Positions 48,730 through 59,147 of a stretch of 64,000 bases of DNA are shown here, in pieces. The position numbers were made by a program, and so were the translations under genes. This stretch comes from Asterella californica (taxonomy: Eukaryota; Streptophyta; Marchantiopsida; Marchantiales; Aytoniaceae). The notes below the pieces were generated by a model that did no database searches, had not been told where the DNA came from, and was given only the letters and a program-made list of their open reading frames with translations. Position 1 is the first letter of the stretch; every line of letters starts with the position of its first letter. The stretch is from the NCBI GenBank assembly GCA_036924285.1, contig JAYKYS010000008.1:17903001-17967000 (forward strand), in the 5' to 3' direction.

Positions 48730-49830
48730 GGATGACTTCATCCAGGAGTTGACAGTTGGTGCGATCTACAGCAGATGCAGAATCCACAGCTGTTCACACC
48801 TTTCATGACGTGGAAAGTTTGTTCCAACACTCGGAGGGACCGCCTATGGACGATTACCATGAGTTCAGGCGGAACTACAACATGGAGATTGAGTTGTGGA
48901 GACAACATTGATCTCTCAACTATGTTTTTGTCACTACTAGCGCAGTTTCAAAAGACGTAGCACCTACGAGTTCGGGTGTCAGTAGCAGTGGTACATCCAT
49001 GAATGACAGAGTATCTACTACCAGCGGTGCGTCTACTAGTAGTGGAGCAGGCGGTAGTATGAACATGATGCCATCAGGGTTTAACCATGTGGTTCATTTC
49101 TTCTAGTGTTTGAGGAAAAACTATCAAGGTTTGCGGACCGACAAGTTGAGGAGTTTGCAAGAGTTCCAGCGGAAGACTGGAGAGAGTCTACGCGAGGTGT
49201 TTATTCCCATGAGACGGTTGATCAGCGTTATCCAAGGGGTGATGGAGACACATGCAGTCCAGTTCTAGTATGAGATACTGGACCGAGAGCTACTTAGGAG
49301 AGTTAGAGATGCGACTCTTCTTAGAGACATCGCTCCAATGTTGACGGTTGTCATTAGTCTGCCTGAGCGGATTGAGCTCAACATGGTGAAGGAAAGGGTG
49401 GTGATTGCTGGGTTCAGCAGGGAGGCATCACATGAGACGACCACCTCTTCTCGAGGATCACAGACTACGCAACAGCGTGGTGGTGGTGGTGGTAGAGATC
49501 GTGCTGAACAATCACGATCCCAAAGAGGTGTTGGAGGATCTAGTGGACAGAAGCTCATGCCGTCCTTCTCTAATCAGTAGCAAATGGATCTTTGCTGCAC
49601 GTGCGATGGTCCTCATCAGTAGAAGAACTACCCATAGAGGAAAAGTGGTTATGAAACGTTTAAGACGTCTCAAGCGGTGCCTAGGCAGTGTGAGCATTGC
49701 GTGCTACTAGGTCACAATAGTGATCTTGTTTTGATCTCCATCTCGAGCTACGGCAAGAGAAGGCTGATCGTGGACGAGGCGGAGGAGCTCAAGGAGGCCA
49801 TGGTGGTCGATTTGGAGATAGAGGTCTAGC
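48730..49830 (+). pseudogene. gag of the old methyltransferase-bearing element
   Basis: Broken frames read as a capsid-like region: LRKNYQGL, TDKLRSLQEFQRKTGESLRE, then LPERIELNMVKERVVIAGF. A Ser/Gly/Arg/Gln-rich linker follows, then two cysteine clusters, CCTCDGPH (near 49592) and CEHCVLLGH (49689-49715), which fit zinc knuckles. Several in-frame stops interrupt it. The Gly-Gly-Gly-rich linker at about 49480-49500 is typical of gag tails. Confidence 0.7.
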
Positions 49831-50504
49831 ACCCAAGAGAAGATCAGTCGGTCCACCGTCTACTATGATGTCAAATGCGGGTATGACTGCTCAGATTGAG
49901 CAGTTGGAGCAAAGGATAGCTAGTATAGCTATGGCTCAACGGAGATCTAGTTCAAACACAAAGACTTTTACGTCTTATGAAGAAGGAGATGAATTCGACT
50001 TCATGATTGGTGTGGCGTAGATTGAGACATATGCGGCAATGACTCAAGGTGCAGTATGTGTCTCTCAGCCACGAGGTGCATCAATGGAATTGGATCCATA
50101 ACGCGGAGAGGTTGGTAGACAGGTCAGACTTCCTCAATCATTCACGCTATCGGAGACGTTGAAGACCACGTCTATGGTTTCTAAACGACCTACCGATGAT
50201 GCAATGGAGTTGGGGACATCGACATCCAGGAGTGGGATTGAGATGCGAGTCAACCCTCGACATCTATGGGTCGACGTCAAATCCAATGTTGAGAGCGGCT
50301 ACAATAGTTCTACGAGCCTCACTATTTTCAGCCACGGATATGAAGACATTGGGAGTAAGCTTGGCTCTAGTGTTCCAGTTGGTAGCCACTCTCAATGAGA
50401 GCGAGGATGTAGTTATCTCTAGTGTTGAGGTGGTTCAGCGAGAGATGGTAGATGTGTCTATGGAGTCGAGGATCAAGACAACTACAAGTGGTACTTGACA
50501 AGCG

Positions 50505-50873
50505 GTGACTGCCAAGTTAGATGAGTTACTAGCTAGGCCGACGATTGACCGTGCTGGTTTGGCACCAAGTGTGGTGTTGTGGGACAACAGAAGTGATATC
50601 TTCTGTTTGGTGACACCTTCAAGGAAGGTGTATCGATCGCAGAAAGTCTTGTTAGACTCTGGAGCTCAACCGATGTTGGAGAAAAACGGTGTGCATTGGT
50701 TTGCGTCTGAAGAAGTCCGAGGTGGAGAGATGTCCATTCCAGCTGCAGACATCTCTAAGAGGATCAAGGGATACAAATCTACACATGACACGCGAGATAT
50801 GATGATGAGATCTCGATCAGATCATCTTATAGATGGCTCTTTGATGAATCGTTACGACCACGGAGTCTTATGA
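50505..50873 (+). pseudogene. Retroviral-type aspartic protease of the old element
   Basis: The frame contains SQKVLLDSGAQPM with the canonical D-S-G at 50655-50663, preceded by about 45 residues of linker. The frame ends at a stop at 50871; in a longer product it would lead to the methyltransferase-like domain 480 bp downstream. Confidence 0.7.
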
Positions 50874-51354
50874 AGTATTGGTTTGAGGTGTTGTATTATA
50901 CCTTATGGTGTTCGTGATCGACCATTGGACGAAGACAACATCTTATAAACCAAGTTGGCAGTCTGTTGAAGGACGAGTGAGTTGCTTATCAGTGCAGTTC
51001 AGTGCTAGAGTTGAGACAACAGAGTCTACACCAAGGACGACGACATTCGTTGTAGGGTTCAGTTTGGTCATCACTTGGTCGGACGAGTTGTTAGAGGACA
51101 ATGCCCATGCGGAGGATACTCCGGTCTTTGAAGAGATGGAGACATACCTAGCATGACTACGGTAGTACCATCTGCATTGGATGTTCCACTCCGGAGTTTG
51201 AGCTGAGAGTTGCAGCAATATGTTGATTGGTTGGTGCAGTAGGCTTGGAGTGAAGTCTTGTACCGTCAGTAGAGAAATAAAAGATTGTTCCTACTATTGA
51301 TCTTGTGACCTTATCACCGTTGGATACGACTTCTATGATGACAGTATCCAAAGG

Positions 51355-52299
51355 AAGGTGTGTGTGTTGGAGATGTTCGGAGAGATCAACACAGGTTTGG
51401 CTGCGATATTGCAAGTAAGTATACGAGTACAACAATATTTATATGTGAAGAGAGATGAGACTGCGAGACGCATCTCATTGCATCATGTGGCTTATGCAAA
51501 GATATCTTGAGTTGTTGTCCATATCAATCGTCAGAAGATACCAGCAAGCATTATAGTCTGATATTTCACTGCTGAGAGCGAAGGATCTCACGTTTGTTGT
51601 AACCATTCATTTGGTGATAGCCGAATGACCATGTCAAGATCACACGCGTGTTGAGAGAGGTTAGGGTTTACATGACCCACTGTCTAGTATGTTTTGAGAG
51701 ATGTTACGGATCTCTCCAGATGCATCAAGTTGATTCTCCAGCGTACATTTTGGAAAATATTTCTTTGTTGGTTGATGCTCGTACACAAGTGATGACGAGT
51801 GTGCATCAGGTGTGGTCTTGGATGGGACCGGCAGTGTTGTTGGATGCAGCGAGAATGCGATCTTGTGCACATCGTCCACGGTTGTGGTGGACAAACTTGT
51901 TACCAAGAGAAGTGCTTAAGCACGCACACGATGGAGTGAGACGACCAACGCATCTCACAGTTGATGACATCTTGGATGCAAGATGACGATCTCAAGTAGT
52001 GAGAGTCGTGGATAGATCACCCATGACAGTGGTGAACGTAGTGAGGTGACTCATGGCAGTGTTGCCTACTTTGGTGAGCTTTCCAGTGTCACATGCTTAC
52101 AAAGATGGAGGACATGGACTTGCATGAGATGCCCAGTTACAACACTTGGTGGAGTCCAATGCTGATGAGAGAACGAGTCAGAGGTTTCTCTATAAGTACG
52201 ACGGTAGTAGCATCGGTGTTGGAGATTTCACGTCGTCAGTTGTTGGATCAAGCAATGGACTTGAATTGCTTGAGGTGGATTATTAGCCTTGGATTGTAG
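51355..52299 (+). pseudogene. C5-cytosine DNA methyltransferase-like domain in the old element
   Basis: Motif I (SAM binding) is KVCVLEMFGEINTGLAAILQ at 51355-51414. Motif IV has the catalytic PCQ at 51629-51637, after TIHLVIAE and one stop codon. Motif VI is ILENIS with the Glu-Asn at 51753-51758. Motif VIII is RPRLWWTNL near 51873-51899. A target-recognition-like stretch with RERVRGF follows (near 52168), then a motif X-like segment RRQLLDQAMDLNCLRWIISL near 52231-52290. Spacings (about 86, 41 and 42 residues between I, IV, VI and VIII) match canonical C5 enzymes, and the I-to-X order excludes the rearranged DRM type. Motifs lie in three different frames, so at least three frameshifts and several stops have killed it. 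The enzyme would transfer methyl from SAM to cytosine C5. Confidence 0.8.
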
Positions 52300-52779
52300 C
52301 GTCGGATGTGATCGACGAGTGTTACTGCTCAGACACTTTTGAGCTCTTTGTCTACAAAGACGGTGGAGACAAAGGCTGGGGGTGAGATGTATGGAGTTCT
52401 TTATCCTTGATGGATAGTGTGGAGCTTGCAGCTAGGACTGCAGGAGTTTTTCACACAGTGGAGGTTGTTGGTGGTGAACAGAAAAAAACTGCTCTAGAGG
52501 CTGCAAGATAGCAGTCAACGACTTCATCTTCTACCTCTAGCGTGGTTACAGAGGATACTTGGGAGAAGGAGATTGGACCTTAGCTTATAAGAGAAGAGAG
52601 ACGAAAAGTCTAGAGATTCTTGAAGAGCTACAAGAATTGTTTTGCCTTCTGTATGAAGGATTTGGTACCTTGAAAGGACCAGGTATATGGATCTACTTGG
52701 CTAGTGACACGTCAATCTTTTGACGTCCTTACAAGTAGAGTGACATGGAGAGAGCCTTGATCTAGAGTAGGACTCAAGA

Positions 52780-53403
52780 CTTGTTGGAGGTTGGGTTGGT
52801 GAAGATGTCGCATGCAGAGTATGCATCTGTCATAGTGATGTCAACAAAGAAAGATATGTATGACAACTACACGGATAAACGGATATGTGGAGACTATCCT
52901 CTTATCAATCAGCAGACGAAGTCTGATAAGTATGCCATGCTGACACCTGAGGAGATCTTTGATGCGATGGACATATGAAGATCATCATTTGGACCTTCGA
53001 GCAAGATATCATCAGTTGCCGGTAAGAGAAGAAGATAAGTCCAAGAAAACATTGTAGAGAATTGACTCTCACGGCAAAGATTGTTAGTATCAGCCGCGGT
53101 TCTTATCATTTGGGTTGAAGAACGTCCTTGCTCAAGTTCTAAAGGGTGATGGACAGGATCTTAACAAGACTGGATTTTGTTCCATGTTATATTGATGACA
53201 TCTTAGTCTATAATGCTATAATGGAGGAGCACAAGAGACACTTACGAGATGTGTTCGAGCGGTTGAGAGCTCATGGGTTGAAGTTATACCCTAAGAAGTG
53301 CAAGTTCTTCCAGGAGTTGGTAGAGTATATGGACAACATCATCTACCCAGGTGGGTTGGGTGTTCAACAGACGAAGGTTGAGGCTATTGCACATATCTCA
53401 CGT
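52780..53403 (+). pseudogene. Reverse transcriptase of the old element, interrupted
   Basis: Frames give LLEVGLVKMSHAEYAS, KRICGDYPLINQQTKSDKYA (RT motif 2 region), then in another frame LDLRARYHQLPVREEDKSKK, then FGLKN, and CYIDDILVYN with the catalytic YIDD at 53188-53199, HLRDVFERLRAHGLKLYPKK and YPGGLGVQQTKVEAIAHIS. The last codons before 53404 are in frame with sequence resuming at 62114. It is broken by frameshifts near 52975 and 53140 and by stops. Confidence 0.85.
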
Positions 53404-54776
53404 TGTCGCGCCATTTGGCGGCTACATGCTTGACTTCTACTCCGACGCTTAGGTTTGGTAGTTCTAGAAGTTAGCTCACATTACTTCTAGTCTTTTATAT
53501 ATATGTTTGACATCTTTGCATACGGTGTTAATACTATTTTGAGTCCTAGTAGGCTGATAGTATGTTAGTTATCTTGTTCAAGCATTTGTGCGCTTGTGCA
53601 AGTGACTTCTTACTTGTCTATGACGTTCAATGTACATAACATAGGGTTTCCATGCTGATAGGGGTTTGAGCTCATGGGTTGTACTTACTTGTCGCCCATG
53701 CACGCTTTCTAGCTGATTTAAGTTAATTTTTGGGGCTACGTGTTGTTTTAGGTAGTTTAAGTTAAACGATGGCACTCTAGGGGGCTTGACGTGGTAGCCT
53801 ATGAGTGTAGATACATTACCAAGTAGTTTAAGGCACAAAAGGACAGTCAAGTGGAGCTATGAACTCCCATTGGTCCATTTTTGTCTTTTGTAAAACTCTA
53901 AGTTTAGAAACAGAGCTCTAGAGTGGAGTTCGAGCATTTGGTGAAGTATCTTCGAAATCTGAGAACACAGGAAGAGAGAGCTCGTCGTGCCAAGCACTGT
54001 CAGTGAAATTTTTGCTTGATTTGGATCAATAAACAAGAAGTTATGCCCAATTGAAGTTCGGATTGTGCCAAAACTGCATCACTTTTGTTGATTTTGGGGT
54101 TTTCGGTGCCAATTGCAGCAGAATTGAGGAAATCACTTCAAAACTTCGTGGTTGCGTTCACTGTCAGGAGGGCTACGACTGTCCAAAAAGTTTCGAATCA
54201 TTTGAGTGATTGAGTAATTCAGGGCGGCCGCTGAAGCAGAAGGGGTCTAAAAAGCTCTTAATCTAGAGCAGCGACTTTAGAGAAGGAGATCTGGAGTTCT
54301 ACAAACAATCAGGAGTCCCAACTTCACAGGGATGTTCAGCATCCTGTAGACTTCAAATACTGTGAGAAGATTTGAAATTCATCGAGCCAATTCTCTGTTC
54401 TATGTCTGAATAGCTGTCTAGGTACCAGAAATTACCATAATTCTCTTATTCAGAACTTTTCTGTCAACATCTCGGTGCTAGAATTCAATCTCAGGCTGAA
54501 ACTTCGTGTGTGTGTTCAGTAGTGCCTCATTTACATGTAGGGGAAGTTTAGAAGTCTAAACCTTCATAGTTTTCCTCTCTTTGAGTGTCAAAGTTCACCG
54601 CTTAAGTCTATTACTACCAGTGAGACCTAAATTTCGCTTTTTGAGCATATCAGAGGATCCTACACTCCTGTGTGAGTGTTTATAGCTCCTGTTGTGACCT
54701 GAAAGCCAACCTCTTGAGTAAACAACCACAGCTAGAAGCCCGGCGCTTTCCTAGATAGACGGATCACACTCCGACA
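53404..54776 (+). repeat. 5' LTR (1373 bp)
   Basis: Starts TGTCGCGCCATTTGGCGGCT and ends ATCACACTCCGACA. It aligns with the 3' LTR base for base with no gap; substitutions are seen at LTR positions about 5 and 15 (G here, A in the 3' copy), once near 53769 (A versus C), once near 54511 (G versus C) and once near 54755 (A versus G). Confidence 0.97.
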
Positions 54777-54788
54777 TACTCTCTTTTT

Positions 54789-54800
54789 TGGTGAACTCGA
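54789..54800 (+). promoter_or_regulatory. Candidate primer-binding site
   Basis: TGGTGAACTCGA begins 12 bp after the 5' LTR and has the TGG expected to pair with a tRNA CCA end. It is not the tRNA-iMet site common in plant elements and I could not identify the primer tRNA. Confidence 0.3.
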
Positions 54801-54853
54801 CGTGAAACACCTAGGGTGGGAGTTTTCTTGAGAATGTTACAGGATCAGATATC

Positions 54854-55477
54854 ATGGCCACCCAAGGATCATCAAGTGGAGCTGCTGCTGCTGCTCAGCA
54901 ACCTGCTCAGTTGGATGCTGCTACGATGAAGATGTTCCAAGCTTTTTCCATGTTTATGCAGCAGCAGCAGAGCACAGAGAGGAAGGAGGTATTAGCAACC
55001 AAGGCGTTGCAATCTGTGGTGCATCAGATGGACCAGTTCAAGGGGACAGATATTTCCAAGTATGTGCGATACTATGCTAGGGAGATGGAGGTGAACAAGG
55101 TACCTGAGAAGGAGATGGTGGAGAACTTTGAGCTTGCTGTTGTCCCTGAGATTCGTGGACGTGTGAAGGAGCTCAAGCAGCAGCAAGGACAGAGTTGGGA
55201 GAGCTTTATGCGAGCTTTGAAGGAGGAGTACTACACTGAAGATTCAGAGAGGGTGACCAAGAGAACGTTCTTGGAGTGGGTGGTTAAGCCTAACAAAGGT
55301 TTGTCTGTAAATGAGTTGTTAAGAGAGTTTGATCGTCAATATGCTCAGCTTTCTATGACAGAGAAGCTTACACTAGAGGTGGAGAAGACAGAGCTTTTCC
55401 TACAAGCAGCGGACGTGACTATTCAGGAGAAGCTTGAGTTGTTGCTGGAAGACAAGAGTGAGGAGAGAGAGGATTGA
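54854..55477 (+). CDS. Gag of the young element
   Basis: Intact 207-residue frame starting at ATG 54854, 77 bp past the LTR. The N-terminus is Ala/Ser/Gln-rich (with an AAAAAQQPAQ run and a QQQQ run). The capsid-like core includes QFKGTDISKYVRYYAREM, MVENFELAVVPEIRGRV, SWESFMRALKEEYY and VNELLREFDRQYAQLS. The zinc knuckle is not here but in the next frame. The stop TGA overlaps the following pol frame, which is in -1 phase; a translational frameshift or a simple mutation could explain that. Confidence 0.88.
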   Translation: MATQGSSSGAAAAAQQPAQLDAATMKMFQAFSMFMQQQQSTERKEVLATKALQSVVHQMDQFKGTDISKYVRYYAREMEVNKVPEKEMVENFELAVVPEIRGRVKELKQQQGQSWESFMRALKEEYYTEDSERVTKRTFLEWVVKPNKGLSVNELLREFDRQYAQLSMTEKLTLEVEKTELFLQAADVTIQEKLELLLEDKSEERED

Positions 55478-57042
55478 AGACTGATTGGAAGGAGGTTGAA
55501 GAGGCTGTTTCTTTGTTGACCAAGAGACAGAGAAGAAGGGACAAGGTGGTGGTAAGTGAAGCAGCACCTCTGATAATTCCTGTCAAGCAGTTGCCTACTA
55601 AGCCCGCTTTGGTAATTGCTAGAGAGGAAGACTCACCGCTTGATGAGTTGATTAAGGGTATGAAGGAGCTTAAGCTTAAGCTCACTAGGTTAGAAGAGAA
55701 AGAGCAGAATGTACAACCTGCTATGCATAGACCTCAGATGAGAGAAGGTTTTGTTCATCGTTGTATATGGTGTGATAGCCTAGACCATGTAAGAAGAGAT
55801 TGTGGGGAGTTTTCAGATGCATTGAGGAAGGATCTGATCTTCTTCAAAGATGGTAAGATCCATCTGAGAGAGACTGGGATGATGTTGGGAACCAACTTTG
55901 GCAAGGGTGGTATGAAGAGACTTGTGAATGATATATCAGCATCACATGCTGTTTCTCTTGTGAATGCTGCTACGTGTGGAGTGAAAGTGGAAATGGAGAG
56001 AGAGAAAGGGACTATTGGGTTGTGGTCAGATGTAGTGCGGTCCGTAGCTAGAACAGAGCTAGACAAGGATGTGCTACGAAGGGTTGGCAACTCAATTCGA
56101 GAAGCTACAAGATGGAATGATCCTGTGGATACTATGTCAGTGCATGCTTATGTTGCAAGAAGTCAGCATGAAGCTGTACTAGAAGAAAAACGCAGAAGGG
56201 AGGATGCAGGTGAGGCTTCTACAGCCAAACGACCTGCTACAAGGAGTGAAAGGGCTAGACCAGAGGCAAGGCAGGAGACAACATCTACTCGGGAGGAAAC
56301 TATGGAGGATCTACCACCTACAACACCAAAGGAGAAGGAGAGAAGCAAGGAGAAGGGTAAGATGCCTGCATATAAACTTCAGTCTGACATTGAGATTGCT
56401 ACAGACTTGAAGCAGGTGTTAGAGAACCGTATCTTGAATGGGAAGGTTGAGTTTACCTTGGGTGAGATTCTTGGGATTGCAAAGCGTGAGTTCCATGAGG
56501 TTATCATAGATATCATCAAGAGAAAACGTCAGATTTTGGGTGAAGCAGCTATGCTTAACGCTCTAGGGACCAAACTGTCGGAGGATGAGGAGGATGAGAT
56601 TGCTGGTTACTGCTCTCAAGTATCAGAGGGGAGTTCGTATCAGCACGTGAGGTTTGAAGATGAGGTGGAAGCATCGCAGAAGAGCCATTATTCTCACAAC
56701 CATTGGGCAAGAGCAACCACAAAGACCTTGGTGAAGTTGGGAGATCTGGAGAAACCTGTGGTGGCATTGATTGATCATGGCTCAAAGAATAATCTGATGT
56801 CTAAGGAGCTGTACAAGCGTGGAAGGTGGCCCATAGACACCGACCATGGATGGCTTATCCGTGCTGCCAACAACCAAAGGGGAGAACTCTATGGTGTTTG
56901 TCCCAACATCAAGGTAACTGTGGGTGACATCAGTGATGTTCAGAATTTCTTTGTGCAAGACATGTCAACCTATCCTATCATTCTAGGGCAGCCTTACATT
57001 ACTGCTGTTAGAATGGAGACACGAGTTATGGATGATGGTTAA
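55474..57042 (+). pseudogene. Pol N-terminal frame: zinc knuckle and protease
   Basis: An open frame of about 520 residues with no ATG at its border with gag. Around residues 97-110 it has a CCHC zinc knuckle, CIWCDSLDHVRRDC (55762-55803), then a long Glu/Arg/Lys-rich linker with a TSTREETMEDLPPTTPKEKE stretch. The aspartic protease region follows: PVVALIDHGSKNNLMS with D-H-G at 56773-56781 in place of the usual D-S/T-G, and PIILGQPYITAVRMET as the flap/ILG region. The frame ends at TAA 57040-57042, which lies within continuing similarity (AYARIRSRDGKRAVHFLTVV follows), so this stop is premature. Confidence 0.85.
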
Positions 57043-58103
57043 GCTTATGCTAGGATACGTAGTAGAGATGGCAAAAGAGCTGTTCACTTTTTGACCGTTG
57101 TTGCAGAACATGAGAGGAATCGTGATAGCTTGAGAGACCGTCCACTACCTAAGATTACTCAGGAGTTTAGAGAGTCTAGGGGTTTTGGCAGAGTACCATT
57201 GAAGAGCGAGACTTCAACGGTACAGTAGAGCTAGGATTCTCGCCTGATCCAGTAGAGCAGGAAGCTTTATCCACTGGCTTCTTAGGACTGACATCATGTG
57301 GATCAGTGTGTTATAGGAAGGTTGAGAATCTGAAGAGGTTTGAGAGACAACATGTGAAGTATGTACAGCAGTCTTTGTGGGATAGTGGAGAGCTAGCAGG
57401 AGATGAATACATATCTGGAGTGTTTGAAGAGCAGTATTTGGTAGATACTATAGGGGAGTTGAAATCTATAGTAGAAAGTTCTATAGATGATGTAGATAGA
57501 GTGGTGAGAGTGAGCTCCAAGGAGCTTTATGATGTAATTGATAAGTTTATAGATCGACAAGAGGTGTATGTGGAGACCAAGTATAAGTCAGTGGCAAAGA
57601 AAGTCAAACCAGTGGCTTTGCCTTTACCACTCGATTACAATCAGAAGATGGAGCAAGCTGCACGAGAGCCGACGCTCAGAGGACCGAGAAGAATTGGGCA
57701 CCAGTTCACAGAAACAACACTGAAGGAGCTGAGGATTGGAGGTGATGGATTTCTTACTGAGCAAGAGAAGAAGAGCTTCAGGGAGATGCTATCTAAGCAT
57801 GGTAAGGCGTTTGCATTTGAGTCACATGAAGTAGGATGTGTAGATCCAAGTGTGGTTGCACCTATGGTAATCTTTACTATACCGCATCTGCCTTGGAATC
57901 TACGTCCTATCCCTGTGCCTAGAGCTCATCTGCCAAAGCTGATAGACTTGCTCAATGAGAGGATTAGGATGGGTATCTTGGAACCATCTATAGCTCCCTA
58001 TTCTAGCAGATGGTTTACTGTTCCGAAGAAGAGTGGAGCTTTGAGGTTTATCCAAGATATGCAGCCAGTTAACAAGGTGACTATCAGGAATATGGGTATA
58101 TGA
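57043..58103 (+). pseudogene. Pol linker and RT N-terminal part
   Basis: Coding similarity continues after the TAA, shifts frame near 57190-57200, and is open from there to TGA 58101-58103. The middle (residues from ATG 57306 on) is a helical, charged linker (ENLKRFERQHVKYVQQSLW). The RT domain begins around 57660 with MVIFTIPHLPWNLRPIPVP, LIDLLNERIRMGILEPSIAP and SSRWFTVPKKSGALRFIQDM, the Ty3/gypsy RT entry motifs. The TGA interrupts the palm between NKVTIRNMGI and PIVDEFAEAFAGRAIYSM. Confidence 0.85.
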
Positions 58104-59147
58104 CCTATTGTAGACGAGTTTGCAGAGGCTTTTGCTGGTCGTGCTATCTATTCCATGGGAGACTTATATTCAAGTTATGATCAGTTTCAGTTATCCTCTG
58201 AAAGTAGAGACTTGACTACAATGAGGACACCTTTGGGGTTACTAAGGATGTGCACCTTGCCACAAGGTGCTACCAATTCTGTAGCACATATGATGAATGG
58301 CATGAACAAAGTTTTGAGGGATTTCATTCCTGAAAAAACTATGCCATTCCTTGATGATGTGCCGATCAAAGGGTGTGCTGAGGAGGAGAAGAATGAGGTA
58401 AAAGATCAGAGGGGGTGCCGTAAGTTTGTAACAGATCACATAGCTGATTGTGATAAGATACTGAGTCGACTGGAGGAGGTTCATTTGACTTTATCAGGAG
58501 CCAAGTCTGTGTTTGGAGTACAAGAGGTGTTAATAGTGGGACATCTGTGTGGATCTTATGGTCGGAAACCTTGTCCAAACAAGGTTGATGCCATCCGAAG
58601 GATGAAGGAGACATGTGGATCGGTTACTGAGGTGAGAAGGTTTCTAGGAGCATGTGTGTTTTATCATATATGGATTCCACACTTTGCACATGTAGCAGAT
58701 CCGTTGTACAAGTTGCTGAGGAAGGGGCAAAGATTTCAATGGCAAGAGGAGCAAAGCGAGTCTATGAGGAAGTTGAAGGATCTTTTGGCTTCACCACCAA
58801 CTCTACGGAAGGTAACATATGAGTTGGGCAGATCTGTTATCCTTACTGTTGATACTAGTCCTATTGGCATTGGATGGGCTGTAGGGCAAGACGATGAGGA
58901 TGGAAATAGATATGTGGTGCGTTTTGGTGCTAAGGTATTAAGTTCACGGCAGAGAGACTATCCTCAGGTCAAGAGAGAGCTATGGGGAGTAGTTACTGCA
59001 ATGAAAAGTGACAAAGAATACTTGATAGGAGCACCTGTGGTTGTGGAGACAGATTGTTTACCTCTCTTGGGAATGATCACTAGCTGTACAACTCCAGATA
59101 TTGCTATGTTGAGGTGGATAGCATATATCAAGTCCTTGAACCCATAG
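58104..59147 (+). pseudogene. RT palm and RNase H of the young element
   Basis: Continues the RT: GRAIYSMGDLYSSYDQFQLS, TMRTPLGLLRMCTLPQGATN, then the catalytic box FLDD at 58347-58358 in PFLDDVPIKGC (Y/F-x-D-D with Phe and Leu). The thumb includes EVLIVGHLCGSYGRKPCPN and a connection segment. RNase H follows with TVDTSPIGIGWAVG, LSSRQRDYPQVKRELWGVVT and VVVETDCLPLLGMI, giving its D-E-D triad. The frame stops at TAG 59145-59147, within HIAGKDNPVADMLS-type sequence that continues in the next frame. Confidence 0.9.

Larger units (their letters stand above)
47358..53403 (+). mobile_element. Old Ty3/gypsy-type element with a DNA methyltransferase domain, 5' part
   Basis: Order on the plus strand: candidate 5' LTR from 47358 (TGTCACATCAATTTAG), a weak primer-site-like GGTGGGTATCATTGAG near 48712, gag (about 48730-49830), protease (about 50505-50870), a C5-methyltransferase-like domain (51355-52299) and reverse transcriptase (about 52780-53400). 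The pol frame is cut at 53403 by a younger element and resumes at 62114. Stops and frameshifts are frequent throughout, so the copy is dead. The LTR end and the element's 3' end (beyond 64000) are unknown. The LTR start is supported only by the similar insert at 40107-40475. Confidence 0.75.

Noticed and set aside
53578..53850. 90-codon minus-strand frame, repeated at 60915-61187
   Set aside because: It lies in both LTRs and is conserved only because the LTRs are recent copies; no domain is visible.
55755..56785. Minus-strand frames opposite the pol gene
   Set aside because: Shadows of the sense-strand zinc knuckle and protease coding region.
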